Assembly: GCF_900070365.1 (NCBI RefSeq)
Contig: NZ_LN850107.1
Coordinates: forward strand, 2,232,001-2,296,000
Direction: 5' to 3'
DNA: 64,000 nt
DNA from: Alloactinosynnema sp. L-07
GTDB lineage: Bacteria; Actinomycetota; Actinomycetes; Mycobacteriales; Pseudonocardiaceae
The position numbers and the translations under genes were made by a program. Below, in pieces: positions 11,990 through 20,771 of this stretch; within the stretch, counting starts at the first letter, position 1; each line of letters opens with the position of its first letter. The notes under the pieces are model-generated. The model was not told where the DNA came from, did no database searches, and saw nothing but the letters and a program-made list of their open reading frames with translations.

Positions 11990-13192
11990 TCACGGCGCCG
12001 CCAGCGCCTCCGTCGGCGCCAGGCGGGCCGCGCGGACCGCCGGATAGAGGCCCGCGATCATGCCGATGACCAGCGTGGCGGCCACCCCGCCGCCGGTCAC
12101 CCACGCCGGGACCACGGTCGGCCAGTCCTGTGTGCCCGCGTACAGGGTGGTGACCGCGATACCGAGCAGCACTCCCCCGATCCCGCCCAGCGCCGAGAGC
12201 AGCAGCGACTCGGTGAGGAACTGGACCAGGATCTGCGTCCGGGTCGCGCCAAGCGAGCGGCGCAGGCCGATCTCCGCGCGCCGTTCCAGCACGGAGATCA
12301 CCATCGTGTTGGCCACCCCGACGCCGCCGACGAGCAATGCCACCGCGCCCAGGCCCAGAAGCAGGCCGGTGAACGCGCGGTCGGTGGCCTGGCGCGCGGC
12401 CAGCGCGTCCGACGGGCGCGACACCTTGACCTCGTTGGGCGCCCCCGGGTTGGCGGTGGCGGCCAGCACCGCGCGCACGGCCTCGACCTGGGTGTCGCGG
12501 GCCCGGGTGTAGACCGTGGTCGGGTAGCCGTCGAAGTCCAGATAGGACTGTGCGGCGGGCCAGCCGATCAGCGCGGCCGAGTCCAGTTCCGGGGCCAGCG
12601 GCACCGGGTCGAGAATGCCGATCACAGTGAACCAGCGGCCGCCGAGCAGGACCTGGATGTCGGGCCCCGGCGCGGTGACGCCGAGCCTCTCGGCCGCCGC
12701 GGCGCCGAGTACCGCGGCCGGGTAGGTGGAGGTGGCGGCGTTGAGCCAGGTGCCCGCGGCCTGGGTGGCGCCCACGGTCTCGGGCAGGTCCAGGTTGGCC
12801 GCCTGCACCGAGATGCCGCCGGACTGCCCGCTGGGGATGTGGTCGTTGCGGTACACCTTGGCGCCGGGGACCTTCCCGGTGGCGGCGACCTGGTCGACCG
12901 GGCCGATCCGGGAGATCATCGACACCGACTCGACGGGCAGCGTGGCCGCCTCCCCGAACATGGTGTCGCCGGGGGCCACGGTGAGCAGGTTGGTGCCCAG
13001 TGCGGCGAGACGCGCGTCGAGTTCGGCGCGGCTCGACGAGGAGATCCCGACGACGGCGGTCATCGCCGCGATCCCGATGGCGATGCCCAACGCGGACAGG
13101 AACACCCGCAGCGGCCGGGTCCGCAGGCCCGCGCCGCCGACGCGGAGCACGTCGCCGGGCCGCAGCCGGGCGGGTGCGAGCGGCCTACTCAC
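11990..13192 (-). CDS. MacB/FtsX-type ABC transporter permease
   Basis: 400 residues with the MacB arrangement: one membrane helix after an amphipathic start ([21 protein letters not shown]), a large extracytoplasmic MacB_PCD domain (about 55-270), then three C-terminal helices ([21 protein letters not shown] and following) with the conserved [19 protein letters not shown] coupling motif. It forms the membrane part of an efflux or lipid-export complex. The GTG start overlaps the stop of the ATPase gene by 8 bases. It is the last gene of a four-gene operon: lipoprotein, adaptor, ATPase, permease. The substrate is unknown. Confidence 0.9.
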   Translation of the reverse strand: MSRPLAPARLRPGDVLRVGGAGLRTRPLRVFLSALGIAIGIAAMTAVVGISSSSRAELDARLAALGTNLLTVAPGDTMFGEAATLPVESVSMISRIGPVDQVAATGKVPGAKVYRNDHIPSGQSGGISVQAANLDLPETVGATQAAGTWLNAATSTYPAAVLGAAAAERLGVTAPGPDIQVLLGGRWFTVIGILDPVPLAPELDSAALIGWPAAQSYLDFDGYPTTVYTRARDTQVEAVRAVLAATANPGAPNEVKVSRPSDALAARQATDRAFTGLLLGLGAVALLVGGVGVANTMVISVLERRAEIGLRRSLGATRTQILVQFLTESLLLSALGGIGGVLLGIAVTTLYAGTQDWPTVVPAWVTGGGVAATLVIGMIAGLYPAVRAARLAPTEALAAP

Positions 13193-13850
13193 CGGGCACC
13201 ACCATCCCGTCGCGCATCGACACCTGGCGGGGCAGCTCGGCGGCGATAGACCGGTCGTGGGTGATCACCAGGACGGTCGCGCCGGAGGCGTGCAGTTCCC
13301 GCAGCAGGCCCATCACCTCGGCGCCGGAGGCGGAGTCGAGGTTGCCGGTGGGCTCGTCGGCCAGCAGCAGCGCGGGCTCCCCTACCACCGCCCGCGCGAT
13401 GGCCACCCGCTGCCGCTCCCCGCCCGAGAGTTCGTGCGGGGCGTGGTCGAGCCGGTCGTCCAACCCGACCCTGGCCAGCGCCGTGCGCGCCCGGTCCCGC
13501 CGCTTGCGCAACGGCGTGCCGGTGTAGAGCAGCCCGTCGGCCACATTGTCCACAGCGGACTGTCCGGGGGCGAGGTGGAACTGCTGGAAGACGAACCCGA
13601 TCCGCCGCGCGCGCAGCGCCGAGAGGTTGCGGTCGGACAACCCGGCCACGTCGTGCCCGTCGACGCGCACCGACCCGGTTGACGGGCGGTCGAGGGTACC
13701 GATGACGTGCAGCATGGTCGACTTGCCCGAACCGGACGGGCCGACGATGGCGACCATCTCCCCGTAGTCCACCGACAGCGTGACCCCCCGCAGCGCCGAC
13801 ACCCCGCCCGGGTAGGACTTGGTGACCTCCGCCAGTTCGATCGCCGTCAT
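13185..13850 (-). CDS. MacB/LolD-type ABC transporter ATPase
   Basis: 221 residues, a single nucleotide-binding domain. Walker [11 protein letters not shown]-loop FVFQQFHL, signature [14 protein letters not shown], Walker [14 protein letters not shown] and an H-loop in VLVITHD are all intact. It energises the permease encoded immediately downstream. Its ATG overlaps the adaptor stop (ATGA at 13847-13850), so translation is probably coupled. Family members are usually 220-250 residues, so the length is normal. Confidence 0.93.
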   Translation of the reverse strand: MTAIELAEVTKSYPGGVSALRGVTLSVDYGEMVAIVGPSGSGKSTMLHVIGTLDRPSTGSVRVDGHDVAGLSDRNLSALRARRIGFVFQQFHLAPGQSAVDNVADGLLYTGTPLRKRRDRARTALARVGLDDRLDHAPHELSGGERQRVAIARAVVGEPALLLADEPTGNLDSASGAEVMGLLRELHASGATVLVITHDRSIAAELPRQVSMRDGMVVPGE

Positions 13851-14920
13851 GACGGCACCCCCACCGTCACGCCCTCGGCCAGCCCGTCCCCGGTGACCTC
13901 GACCCGGCCACCGGCGAACATGCCGGTGGTGACCGCGACGATCCGCGTGGCCGACCCATCGACCACCTGCACCCCGTAGCCGCCCTCCGCCAGCGCCAGC
14001 AGCGCGGCGACCGGCACGGTGAGGACGTTCTCCCGCTTCGCGGCGGTGAACCCGACGTCGACCGCGGCCTGGTCCAGCCCGGTCAGCGCCGCCGGGTCGT
14101 CGATGGCGACGGTGACCTCGATCTTGGTGGTCGGCTCGTCGCTGCCCATGCCGCCCTCGCCTGCCTCGATCACCGTGGCCACCGCGATGATCTTGCCGCC
14201 GACCGACTTGCCGTTGGGCAGCGTGATCGTGACCGCCGCGTCCTTGACCGCCAGCCGCTGGTCGGACACGTCGAGGCTGACGGTGACCACGCGGGCCAGG
14301 CCGGTGTAGGTGAGCAGCGCGGTCCCCGGCCGCAGCTCGTCACCCACCGCGAGTTTGTGCGCGTCGACCCGCACCGCGCCCGTGGTGTAGACGACGCGGC
14401 CGAGGTCGACCACGCCGGTCTCGGTGAGGCCGAGGTCGTCCTGCCACTTCTTCACCGCGGTCGCGGTCGCGTCGGAGAACTTCTCATCCACCGTGAACCC
14501 CTTGTAGCCCAACGCGGCCAGGTTGTCCTCGAACTGCTTCACGTCGGCGCCCTCGGTTCCCGACGCCAGCGCGCGGTAGGCGGGCAAGCCGCCGAACATC
14601 AGCACGACCGGGGTGTTGTCCACCTGGTAGAGGGCCTGGCCGCGGTCCACAGTGGACCCAGTGGCGGGCAGGCCGGTCACCGTGCCGTTCAGCCTGCCGC
14701 TGACCGTGGCCGCGTCGCCGAACCCGAGATCACCGGAGTGCCTCTCGGTGTCGACCAGCGTCTGCCGACCCACCTTCGCTATCGACGGCGCCTTGGTGTC
14801 CTTCTTCCCGTCGTCGCCGGACTTGTCGTCGAAGCCGAACCCGGTCGCGGCCGCCGCCGCGCCACCGCCCGCCAACACCAACACCGTCACACCCGCGACC
14901 CAGCGGGTTCGCCCCCTCAT
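13847..14920 (-). CDS. Efflux adaptor (HlyD/MacA-like) with peptidoglycan-binding domain
   Basis: 357 residues. An N-terminal membrane anchor ([23 protein letters not shown]) precedes an acidic/lysine linker, beta-barrel and lipoyl-like segments, a PG_binding_1 domain near 125-165 ([27 protein letters not shown]), and a C-terminal membrane-proximal domain. This is the actinobacterial form of the MacA adaptor, which likely links the ABC permease to the cell wall. I chose ATG 14920, which has AGGTGG upstream and overlaps the stop of a 19-codon leader ORF, over GTG at 14944. The 3' end overlaps the ATPase start. Confidence 0.85.
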   Translation of the reverse strand: MRGRTRWVAGVTVLVLAGGGAAAAATGFGFDDKSGDDGKKDTKAPSIAKVGRQTLVDTERHSGDLGFGDAATVSGRLNGTVTGLPATGSTVDRGQALYQVDNTPVVLMFGGLPAYRALASGTEGADVKQFEDNLAALGYKGFTVDEKFSDATATAVKKWQDDLGLTETGVVDLGRVVYTTGAVRVDAHKLAVGDELRPGTALLTYTGLARVVTVSLDVSDQRLAVKDAAVTITLPNGKSVGGKIIAVATVIEAGEGGMGSDEPTTKIEVTVAIDDPAALTGLDQAAVDVGFTAAKRENVLTVPVAALLALAEGGYGVQVVDGSATRIVAVTTGMFAGGRVEVTGDGLAEGVTVGVPS

Positions 14921-14976
14921 GAGACCACCTCGCTCGCCGCGCACTGTGTCATTGATTCGCTCGCGGGCTCGCTCAT
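14917..14976 (-). CDS. 19-residue coupling peptide between lipoprotein and adaptor genes
   Basis: The ORF encodes [19 protein letters not shown]. Its ATG overlaps the lipoprotein stop (ATGA at 14973-14976) and its TGA overlaps the adaptor ATG (ATGA at 14917-14920), so it bridges the two cistrons exactly. A close relative ([12 protein letters not shown]...) with 31 of 36 identical bases is at 37494-37571 upstream of a transporter. No function is known. It may be translated only to couple ribosome flow, or be a chance ORF in a dispersed repeat. Confidence 0.55.
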   Translation of the reverse strand: MSEPASESMTQCAASEVVS

Positions 14977-15539
14977 CCCTCTACCTTGTCCGTCATCGGG
15001 CCGTCCGGTCCGCCAGGACGCATCGGCATGAACTGCTCGCACTTCTCCTGGGCGGCGCGGAACGTCGGGTCCTCCGGGTTGAGGCGCGACCCTGGCTTGG
15101 ACTCGATGCGGATGCCGCCGTCGGGCTCGGGGTCGGGGAAGTCGGGCACCCCGTTGTCCCGCATGCACTGCGACATCTTCCGGAACTGCTCCTGCTGCTC
15201 GGCGTCGAGCTTGGGCGGCTCGCCGCCGTTGGGCAGGAACTGCTTGCACTCGGCCATGGCCGCGTCGATCTTCGACTTGTCGGCGCCCTCGGGGATCCTG
15301 ACCCGCACGCCGCGCCCGCCGTCGCCGTCCGGGTCGGGCATGTCCACGCCGCGGTCGCGCATGCACTGAGCGAAGCTCGCGCCTGCGTCACCGGACACAC
15401 CACCCGAGGCGCCGGGCGTGGTCGTGGTGCTGCCCGGTCCGCCCAAGCTGGCCACGCCGTCACCGCCGTCGTCGTTGGCCCCACAGCCCGCCAGCGCCAC
15501 TGCCAGCAGGCCTGCCGCCAGGCCTGTCCTGATCCGCAT
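14973..15539 (-). CDS. Lipoprotein with duplicated CMRD...PDPD module
   Basis: 188 residues. It starts MRIRTGLAAGLLAVALAGC, a lipobox signal, and so should be anchored outside the membrane. After a Gly/Thr linker there are two copies of a module: FAQCMRDRGVDMPDPDGDGG...AECKQFLP and MSQCMRDNGVPDFPDPEPDGG...EKCEQFMP, each with two cysteines that could pair. I chose ATG 15539, which has GGGAG upstream, over longer frames. It is the first gene of the efflux operon and lies divergent from the response regulator gene. Acidic loops suggest cation binding, which is speculation; it is probably an accessory or sensor part of the efflux system. Confidence 0.75.
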   Translation of the reverse strand: MRIRTGLAAGLLAVALAGCGANDDGGDGVASLGGPGSTTTTPGASGGVSGDAGASFAQCMRDRGVDMPDPDGDGGRGVRVRIPEGADKSKIDAAMAECKQFLPNGGEPPKLDAEQQEQFRKMSQCMRDNGVPDFPDPEPDGGIRIESKPGSRLNPEDPTFRAAQEKCEQFMPMRPGGPDGPMTDKVEG

Positions 15540-15666
15540 CGTCGTCTCCCTGGTCAGCGGCCGGAGGGTTCCGGCCACCCACCGAAGTGGACTCCGCGGG
15601 GCATTTCCCGGCCGTTGCCGAAAACGTTGACGCTGAGGAAACACCGCAGGGGGCCACCATGGACCG

Positions 15667-16323
15667 ATGCGGATCCTGGTGGTGGAGGACGAGCCGCTGC
15701 TGGCCGAGGCGGTGGCCCGGTGGCTGCGCGGCGACGCGCACGCGGTCGACGTGGTCGGCGACGGCGGCGCGGCCCTGGAGCGGATCGGGGTGCACGACTA
15801 TGACGTCGTGGTGCTCGACCGCGACCTGCCCGTCGTGCACGGCGACGACGTGTGCAAAGCGCTGGTCGCGGATGACTCGTCGGTGCGGGTGCTGATGCTC
15901 ACCGCAGCCACCGAGATCGACGACCGGGTGGCCGGGCTCGCCCTGGGCGCCGACGACTACCTGCCCAAGCCCTTCGCCTTCCCCGAACTGGCCGCGCGGG
16001 TGGTAGCGCTGGGCAGACGGGCCAGGGCCGCGGCGCCGCCGATCCTGGCCCGCGCCGGGGTGCGGCTGGACCCGCACCGCCGGGAGGTCTACCGCGACGG
16101 ACGGTATGTGCCGCTCTCGCGCAAGGAGTTCGCGGTGCTCGCCGAGTTGCTGCTGGCCGACGGCGCGGCGGTGTCGGCCGAGCAGTTGCTGGAGAAGGCC
16201 TGGGACGAGCACACCGACCCGTTCACCAACGCCGTGCGGATGACGATCCTGAAGCTGCGGCGCAAACTCGGCGAGCCGCAGCTGGTGCGCACCGAGCCGG
16301 GCGTGGGGTACCGCATCCCATGA
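15667..16323 (+). CDS. OmpR-family response regulator
   Basis: 218 residues. Receiver domain 1-115: acidic pocket VVEDEP, phospho-Asp in VVLDRDLPVVHG (about residue 51), Thr in MLTAATE and Lys in LPKPFAF. C-terminal winged helix 125-218 (PLSRKEFAVLAELLLADGA, RMTILKLRRKLGEPQLVRTEPGVGYRIP). It binds DNA when phosphorylated by the kinase encoded next; its stop overlaps that gene by 4 bases (ATGA). Divergent position suggests that it controls the efflux operon at 11990-15539. Confidence 0.93.
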   Translation: MRILVVEDEPLLAEAVARWLRGDAHAVDVVGDGGAALERIGVHDYDVVVLDRDLPVVHGDDVCKALVADDSSVRVLMLTAATEIDDRVAGLALGADDYLPKPFAFPELAARVVALGRRARAAAPPILARAGVRLDPHRREVYRDGRYVPLSRKEFAVLAELLLADGAAVSAEQLLEKAWDEHTDPFTNAVRMTILKLRRKLGEPQLVRTEPGVGYRIP

Positions 16324-17516
16324 CCAGGCTGACGATCCGCGCGCGCCTCACCCTCGTCTATGGCGGACTGTTCCTGCTGGCGGGCGTCGTCCTGCTGGCC
16401 GCGACCTACGCGCTGGTGTCCCAGCAGCTGCCGATCCGGGCCAGGGGCATCACCAGCGAGCTGCCGCATGATCCGGCGGCCGGGCCGCAGGTGCGGATCA
16501 TGCAGGTCGCCGACGACCTGCGGACCGACGCGCTCAGCGCCCTGCTCACCCAAGGCGGTATCGCCCTGGGTGTCGTCGGCATCGCCGCGACCGCGTTCGG
16601 CTGGCTCATCGCCGGTCGCCTGCTGCAGCCGCTGCACCGGATGACCGAGACCGCCCGCCGCATCGCATACACCCCCGCGCCCGACCGCGGCCTGCGGGAA
16701 CGTATCGCGATGACCGGCCCGCACGACGAGGTCAAGGAACTCGCCGACACCTTCGACGTCATGCTCGCCGCCCTGGACCACTCCTTCGACGGGCAGCGCC
16801 GGTTCATCGCCAACGCCTCCCACGAGCTGCGCACCCCGCTCACGATCAACCGGGCACTGCTGGAGGTCGCGGTGCACCGCGGCTCCGGGACCCCGGAGGT
16901 CCGCCAGCTCGCCAACACGCTGCTGGAGATCAACGCCCGGCACGAGCGGCTCATCGACGGGCTGCTCGTGCTCGCCCGCTCCGAGCGGCAGGCCGGGGAG
17001 AGCTCGTTCGTCGACCTGGCCGACATCGTCGAGCACGTCGCCGAGCAGACCCCGGCGGGCTCGGTCACCATGCGCGTCGAGGCCGCCGAGGCGCCCACCA
17101 CCGGCAACCCGGTGCTGCTGGAACGGCTCGTGCAGAACCTGGTGGACAACGGGGTGCGGCACAACGTCGACACCGGCGGGTGGGTGCGGGTCGTCAGCAC
17201 CACCGAGGTCGACGGGAGGGCGCTGGTGCAGGTGAGCAACACCGGGCCGGTCGTGCCCCCCTACGAGATCCCCGGCCTGTTCGAGCCGTTCCGCAGGCTG
17301 GCCGGAGAGCGGCAGGCCACCGGCGGCGCCGGGCTCGGCCTGTCGATCGTGCGCGCGGTAGCCACCGCCCACGGCGGCATGGTCTACGCCGAACCCCGCG
17401 TCGGCGGCGGGCTCCTCGTCACCGTCACCCTGCCCGGCGCGCCGCGGTGGCGGCACGTGCCCAACGGCGAGGTGGCGGCGTTACCAGCGGCCAACGCTGT
17501 GGCCGGTCAGCACTGA
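16320..17516 (+). CDS. Membrane sensor histidine kinase (OmpR/EnvZ type)
   Basis: 398 residues. Two membrane helices (about 12-33 and 80-103) flank a short extracytoplasmic loop of about 45 residues. A HAMP linker (GRLLQPLHRMTETARRI), HisKA with phospho-His in ANASHELRTPLT (near residue 168) and HATPase_c (N-box LVDNGVRHN, G-boxes GGAGLGLSIVRAVA) follow. The partner is the response regulator encoded upstream. The small sensing loop is typical of kinases that detect envelope stress or ligands within the membrane. A role in switching the neighbouring MacAB-like efflux operon is inferred from position only. Confidence 0.92.
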   Translation: MTRLTIRARLTLVYGGLFLLAGVVLLAATYALVSQQLPIRARGITSELPHDPAAGPQVRIMQVADDLRTDALSALLTQGGIALGVVGIAATAFGWLIAGRLLQPLHRMTETARRIAYTPAPDRGLRERIAMTGPHDEVKELADTFDVMLAALDHSFDGQRRFIANASHELRTPLTINRALLEVAVHRGSGTPEVRQLANTLLEINARHERLIDGLLVLARSERQAGESSFVDLADIVEHVAEQTPAGSVTMRVEAAEAPTTGNPVLLERLVQNLVDNGVRHNVDTGGWVRVVSTTEVDGRALVQVSNTGPVVPPYEIPGLFEPFRRLAGERQATGGAGLGLSIVRAVATAHGGMVYAEPRVGGGLLVTVTLPGAPRWRHVPNGEVAALPAANAVAGQH

Positions 17517-17590
17517 CACACACACCGCCGCCGCTTCTACGGTCACACCGATTCCCCGAGAACGTGTGACTGACAAGGAGATCGGCCCCG

Positions 17591-18166
17591 ATGGCTACCC
17601 CCTGGCTGCCCCGCTTCGGCGCGGTGTGCGGAATCCTCTTGGCGCTGTCGATCGGCGTGCCCGGCGCCATCGAGGCGTTCACCGGCGAGACGGCGCTGAC
17701 CAGCTTGGTCATCGGGCTGGGCACCGCGTTCGGCGCGCCCGCGATCGTCGCCTTCCACGGCCACCAGGCCGCCGCGTCGGGCAAGTTCGGCGCGGTCGCC
17801 TACGCGGCGAACATGATCGGCCTTGGGCTGTTCACCGGGGTGGCGTTCGCGCTCAACCTGGTGATCTTCTTCCAGAACGCGCCGGTCGTGCCCATGCCGA
17901 CGAAGATCGCGCTGCAGGCGGGGTCGCTGGTCTTCGTGATCGGCACGGCCCTTTTCGGTGCGTCGATGGTGCGGGCCAAGGTGTTCCCGACCGTGCCCGC
18001 ATGGGGCTACGGCGTGTCGTTCACCCTGCTGGCCGTGTTCGCCGTGCTGCCCGACACCCCGCTGACCGGTGTGCTGCACGTGGTGTGCGCCGCGGTGCTG
18101 ATCTGGCTGTCGATGACGGTGTGGTCTCGACACTCCAGTCCTGCGGCCGAACGCGCACTAGCCTGA
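17591..18166 (+). CDS. Small multi-pass membrane protein of unknown function
   Basis: 191 residues with about five to six hydrophobic helices (GAVCGILLALSIGVPGAI, ALTSLVIGLGTAFGAPAIVAF, AANMIGLGLFTGVAFALNLVIFF, LQAGSLVFVIGTALFGASM, VSFTLLAVFAVL, VLHVVCAAVLIWLSM). AAGGAG 9 bases before the ATG supports the start. Five bases separate its stop from the NarL-type kinase gene, so the three genes probably form one operon. I do not recognise a named family. It could be a sensed or regulated membrane component of that system. Confidence 0.75.
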   Translation: MATPWLPRFGAVCGILLALSIGVPGAIEAFTGETALTSLVIGLGTAFGAPAIVAFHGHQAAASGKFGAVAYAANMIGLGLFTGVAFALNLVIFFQNAPVVPMPTKIALQAGSLVFVIGTALFGASMVRAKVFPTVPAWGYGVSFTLLAVFAVLPDTPLTGVLHVVCAAVLIWLSMTVWSRHSSPAAERALA

Positions 18167-18171
18167 CCGGC

Positions 18172-19272
18172 ATGCACACCTCGCGACCCGCACCGTGGGT
18201 ATCCCCCGTGCTCTGTGCCGCGGTGCTGGTCGCGGGACTGTATGCCGCCATGGCCGGGATCGGAACGACCGCGCTGCCGCTGCTGATCGGCGGACTGGCC
18301 GCGCTGGTCGGACTCGACCTGGCCGAGCACCGCCGCTACCCGGTCCAAACCCCACACCGGGTAGCGGCGGTGCTCCTCGTCCTGCGCGCGGCGCTCTACT
18401 CGGGCGTCGCGTTCGTCGACGGCTCAGGGCTGGCCCGGGTGCTGTTCCTGCTTCTCCCCTTCACCGCGTACTTCGCCTTCGGGCAGACGACGGCCATCGT
18501 GCTCGGCGTGGCGTGTGTCGGGTTGGCGGCGGTGAGCACCCCCGGTTGGTACGCCGAGGTGGAGAAGGTCTCCGACCTGGTCATGTTCACCGTCGGCCTG
18601 GTGCTGACCATCGCCATGGCCGCGGTCGCGGTCCAGGAGCGACAGGGCCGGATCCGGCTGCAGGAGTCGCACCGGCAGGTGGCCGAACTGTCGGCGGCGG
18701 CCGAGCGCAGCCGGGTCGCCCGCGACCTGCACGACGACCTCGGCCACCACCTCACCGCCATCGTCGTGCTGCTGGAGAAGGCCACCGCGTTCCGCGACCG
18801 CGACGCGGGCGCCGCCCAGCAAGCCATCGAGGACGCCGAGCGCTCCGCCCGCCGCGCGCTCACCGATGTCCGCGAGTCCGTGCGGACGCTGCGGTCGGCG
18901 CCGTTCGGCCTGGCACCCGCGCTGGACGAGTTGGTCGGCGGCCAATCCGACGTAACCCTCGATGTGACCGGCGACGAGGACCGCTACGACGTGGCCGCGC
19001 TGCAGGCGCTGTACCGGGCGGCTCAGGAGGGCGTCACCAACTCCCGCCGCCACGCCAAGGCCAGCCGGATCGCGGTGTCGGTAGACCTCGACGAGTCCCG
19101 TGCCCGGCTGACCGTCGCCGACGACGGGCGGGGGTTCAGCCGCGGCCGGGAGGGCTTCGGGCTGATCGGCATGCGCGAACGGGTGGCGCTCGCGGGCGGT
19201 CGGGTGGACATCGACAGCGCCCCGGGCGCGGGCACCCGACTGACCGTGACCATTCCACAGAGGACAGTGTGA
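18172..19272 (+). CDS. NarL-type membrane sensor histidine kinase
   Basis: 366 residues. Four to five N-terminal membrane helices (to about residue 150), a coiled linker, a HisKA_3 dimerisation domain with phospho-His in VARDLHDDLGHHLTAIV (near residue 189), and HATPase_c (VTNSRRHAKASRI, ADDGRGFSRG, GFGLIGMRERV, GAGTRLTVTIP). No extracytoplasmic sensor domain, so sensing probably occurs inside the membrane, as in DesK- or LiaS-like kinases. ATG 18172 is the first start after the preceding gene. It overlaps the regulator gene by one base (TGATG). Confidence 0.92.
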   Translation: MHTSRPAPWVSPVLCAAVLVAGLYAAMAGIGTTALPLLIGGLAALVGLDLAEHRRYPVQTPHRVAAVLLVLRAALYSGVAFVDGSGLARVLFLLLPFTAYFAFGQTTAIVLGVACVGLAAVSTPGWYAEVEKVSDLVMFTVGLVLTIAMAAVAVQERQGRIRLQESHRQVAELSAAAERSRVARDLHDDLGHHLTAIVVLLEKATAFRDRDAGAAQQAIEDAERSARRALTDVRESVRTLRSAPFGLAPALDELVGGQSDVTLDVTGDEDRYDVAALQALYRAAQEGVTNSRRHAKASRIAVSVDLDESRARLTVADDGRGFSRGREGFGLIGMRERVALAGGRVDIDSAPGAGTRLTVTIPQRTV

Positions 19273-19910
19273 TGACCGAGGCGCCGGTGCGCGTGCTGGT
19301 GGTCGACGACCAGCAGCTCATCCGCGAGGGCATCGCGTCGCTGCTGGGCATCCAGCCCGGCATCGAGGTCGTCGGCACCGCCACCGACGGCCGCGACGCG
19401 GTGGAGAAAGCCGTCGAGCTGGCCCCGGACGTGGTGCTGATGGACGTGCGGATGCCCGAGATGGACGGTGTCGAGGCCGTCGCCGCGCTGCGCCGCCGCG
19501 TGCCGGGCTGCCGCGTGGTCATGCTGACGACCTTCGACGACGAGGACTACGTCGTGCGCTCGCTGCGCGCGGGCGCGGCGGGCTACCTGCTCAAAGACCT
19601 GCCGTCGCGGGAGCTGGCGGGCGCGGTGCGGCTGGCCCACGCGGGGGTCGCCCAGTTCGACCCGGCCGCCGCGGCCCGCCTGGCCGCGGCGCTGGACCGC
19701 TCCGGCGAGCAAGGCGGGTCGGCGCTGACGGTGCGGGAGGCCGAGGTGCTGAAGCTGGTCGCGGGTGGGGCGACGAACCGGGAGATCGCCGAGCGGCTGT
19801 TTCTCAGCGAGGGCACCGTGAAGAACCACATCTCCCGCGTCCTGACCCGCCTGGGCCTGCGCGACCGCACCCAGGCCGCGCTGTACGCGCGCGACCACGG
19901 CCTGCTCTGA
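19272..19910 (+). CDS. NarL/LuxR-family response regulator
   Basis: 212 residues. Receiver: VVDDQQLIREG, phospho-Asp in VVLMDVRMPEMDG (near 57), MLTTFDDEDYV and LLKDLPSREL. C-terminal LuxR helix-turn-helix: LTVREAEVLKLVAGGATNREIAERLFLSEGTVKNHISRVLTRLGLRDRTQA. It is the partner of the kinase immediately upstream (TGATG junction). Its targets are not evident; no other gene shares its strand before the GntR regulator about 200 bases further on. Confidence 0.95.
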   Translation: MTEAPVRVLVVDDQQLIREGIASLLGIQPGIEVVGTATDGRDAVEKAVELAPDVVLMDVRMPEMDGVEAVAALRRRVPGCRVVMLTTFDDEDYVVRSLRAGAAGYLLKDLPSRELAGAVRLAHAGVAQFDPAAAARLAAALDRSGEQGGSALTVREAEVLKLVAGGATNREIAERLFLSEGTVKNHISRVLTRLGLRDRTQAALYARDHGLL

Positions 19911-20110
19911 GTCGATCGGCCCGCGCACTCGCCTGATTGCGATTCGCGATGGCCGGCTTGCCGAACGGGATCCGGTCGCGGCCCGCCAGCCGGTGGCCCA
20001 CCCGACTACCGGCACCAACGGCACCCGCGGCAGACACCGGTTTGCCGTTGCTGCTCGCCTCGATGTCGCCCTTGCTGTCCCACTTGCCCCTTCCATCGGA
20101 CACCTCTATC

Positions 20111-20126
20111 ATCTAACATGTTAGAT
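20111..20126. promoter_or_regulatory. 16-bp palindrome over the start codon of the GntR gene
   Basis: ATCTAACATGTTAGAT is a perfect palindrome whose central ATG (20118-20120) is the predicted start codon of the GntR regulator. FadR-subfamily GntR proteins bind short palindromes of this kind. A repressor bound here would block its own gene and acdS. It also implies a leaderless or very short-leader mRNA, or translation from GTG at 20127. Confidence 0.65.
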
Positions 20127-20771
20127 GTGAGTAGCTTGCCAAGGCTGTCCCGTTCACTCCTGCGCGACGAGGCCTACGAGACACTGCGCCGGGCCATCGT
20201 CGACGGCACCCTCCCGCCGGGCTCGAACCTGCGCGACGCGGACCTGGCCGAGGAGCTCGGGCTGTCACGGGCGCCGGTACGCCAAGCGCTCACCCGACTC
20301 GCCGCAGAAGGGCTCGTCGAGTCCAAGCCGCAGAGCTATACCCGCGTTGCCCAAGTGGTGACCGACGACGTACGCGACGCGCTGCACCTCGTCGGCGGCC
20401 TGCACGAACTGGCGACCCGCGCCGCGCTGCCCCGCATGGGAGAACCCCAGATCTCCGCGATGCGAGAGGCCAACGCGGAATTCAGCGGGGCGATCAACTG
20501 TGGCGACGTCGAAGCCGCCATCGCCGCCGACGACAGACTGCATGCCGTGCCGGTAAATGCCTGCGGCAACCAAGCGCTCGCGGCGACCCTCGACCGCTAC
20601 ACCCCGCTGCTGCGCCGCCTCGAATACGCGCGTTTTTCCTCGCTGCCCGCGCACCACTCGGTGAGACGGCACGAAGACCTCATCGTCGCACTTGAAGCAC
20701 ACGAGACGGAGGCCGCACTTCGCATCACCCGCGTGATCTGGACCGAGCTCGAATCGCTGCTGGAGGCATGA
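20118..20771 (+). CDS. GntR/FadR-family regulator of acdS
   Basis: 217 residues. Winged helix-turn-helix at 15-75 ([45 protein letters not shown]) and an FCD-type all-helical ligand domain (about 85-215) with candidate metal ligands in DDRLHAV and SVRRHEDL. The HNACG signature of FCD proteins appears as NACGNQAL. No clear ribosome-binding site precedes the ATG, and the start lies within a perfect palindrome. The 3' end overlaps acdS (ATGA), so it probably controls ACC deaminase expression and its own. A start at GTG 20127 is possible. Confidence 0.88.
   Translation: MLDVSSLPRLSRSLLRDEAYETLRRAIVDGTLPPGSNLRDADLAEELGLSRAPVRQALTRLAAEGLVESKPQSYTRVAQVVTDDVRDALHLVGGLHELATRAALPRMGEPQISAMREANAEFSGAINCGDVEAAIAADDRLHAVPVNACGNQALAATLDRYTPLLRRLEYARFSSLPAHHSVRRHEDLIVALEAHETEAALRITRVIWTELESLLEA

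Noticed and set aside
19804..20112. - strand frame starting MIEVSDGRGKWDSKG in the gap before the GntR gene
   Set aside because: No recognised family, overlaps the operator and the regulator gene, and runs into GC shadow; a decayed gene is possible but unsupported.
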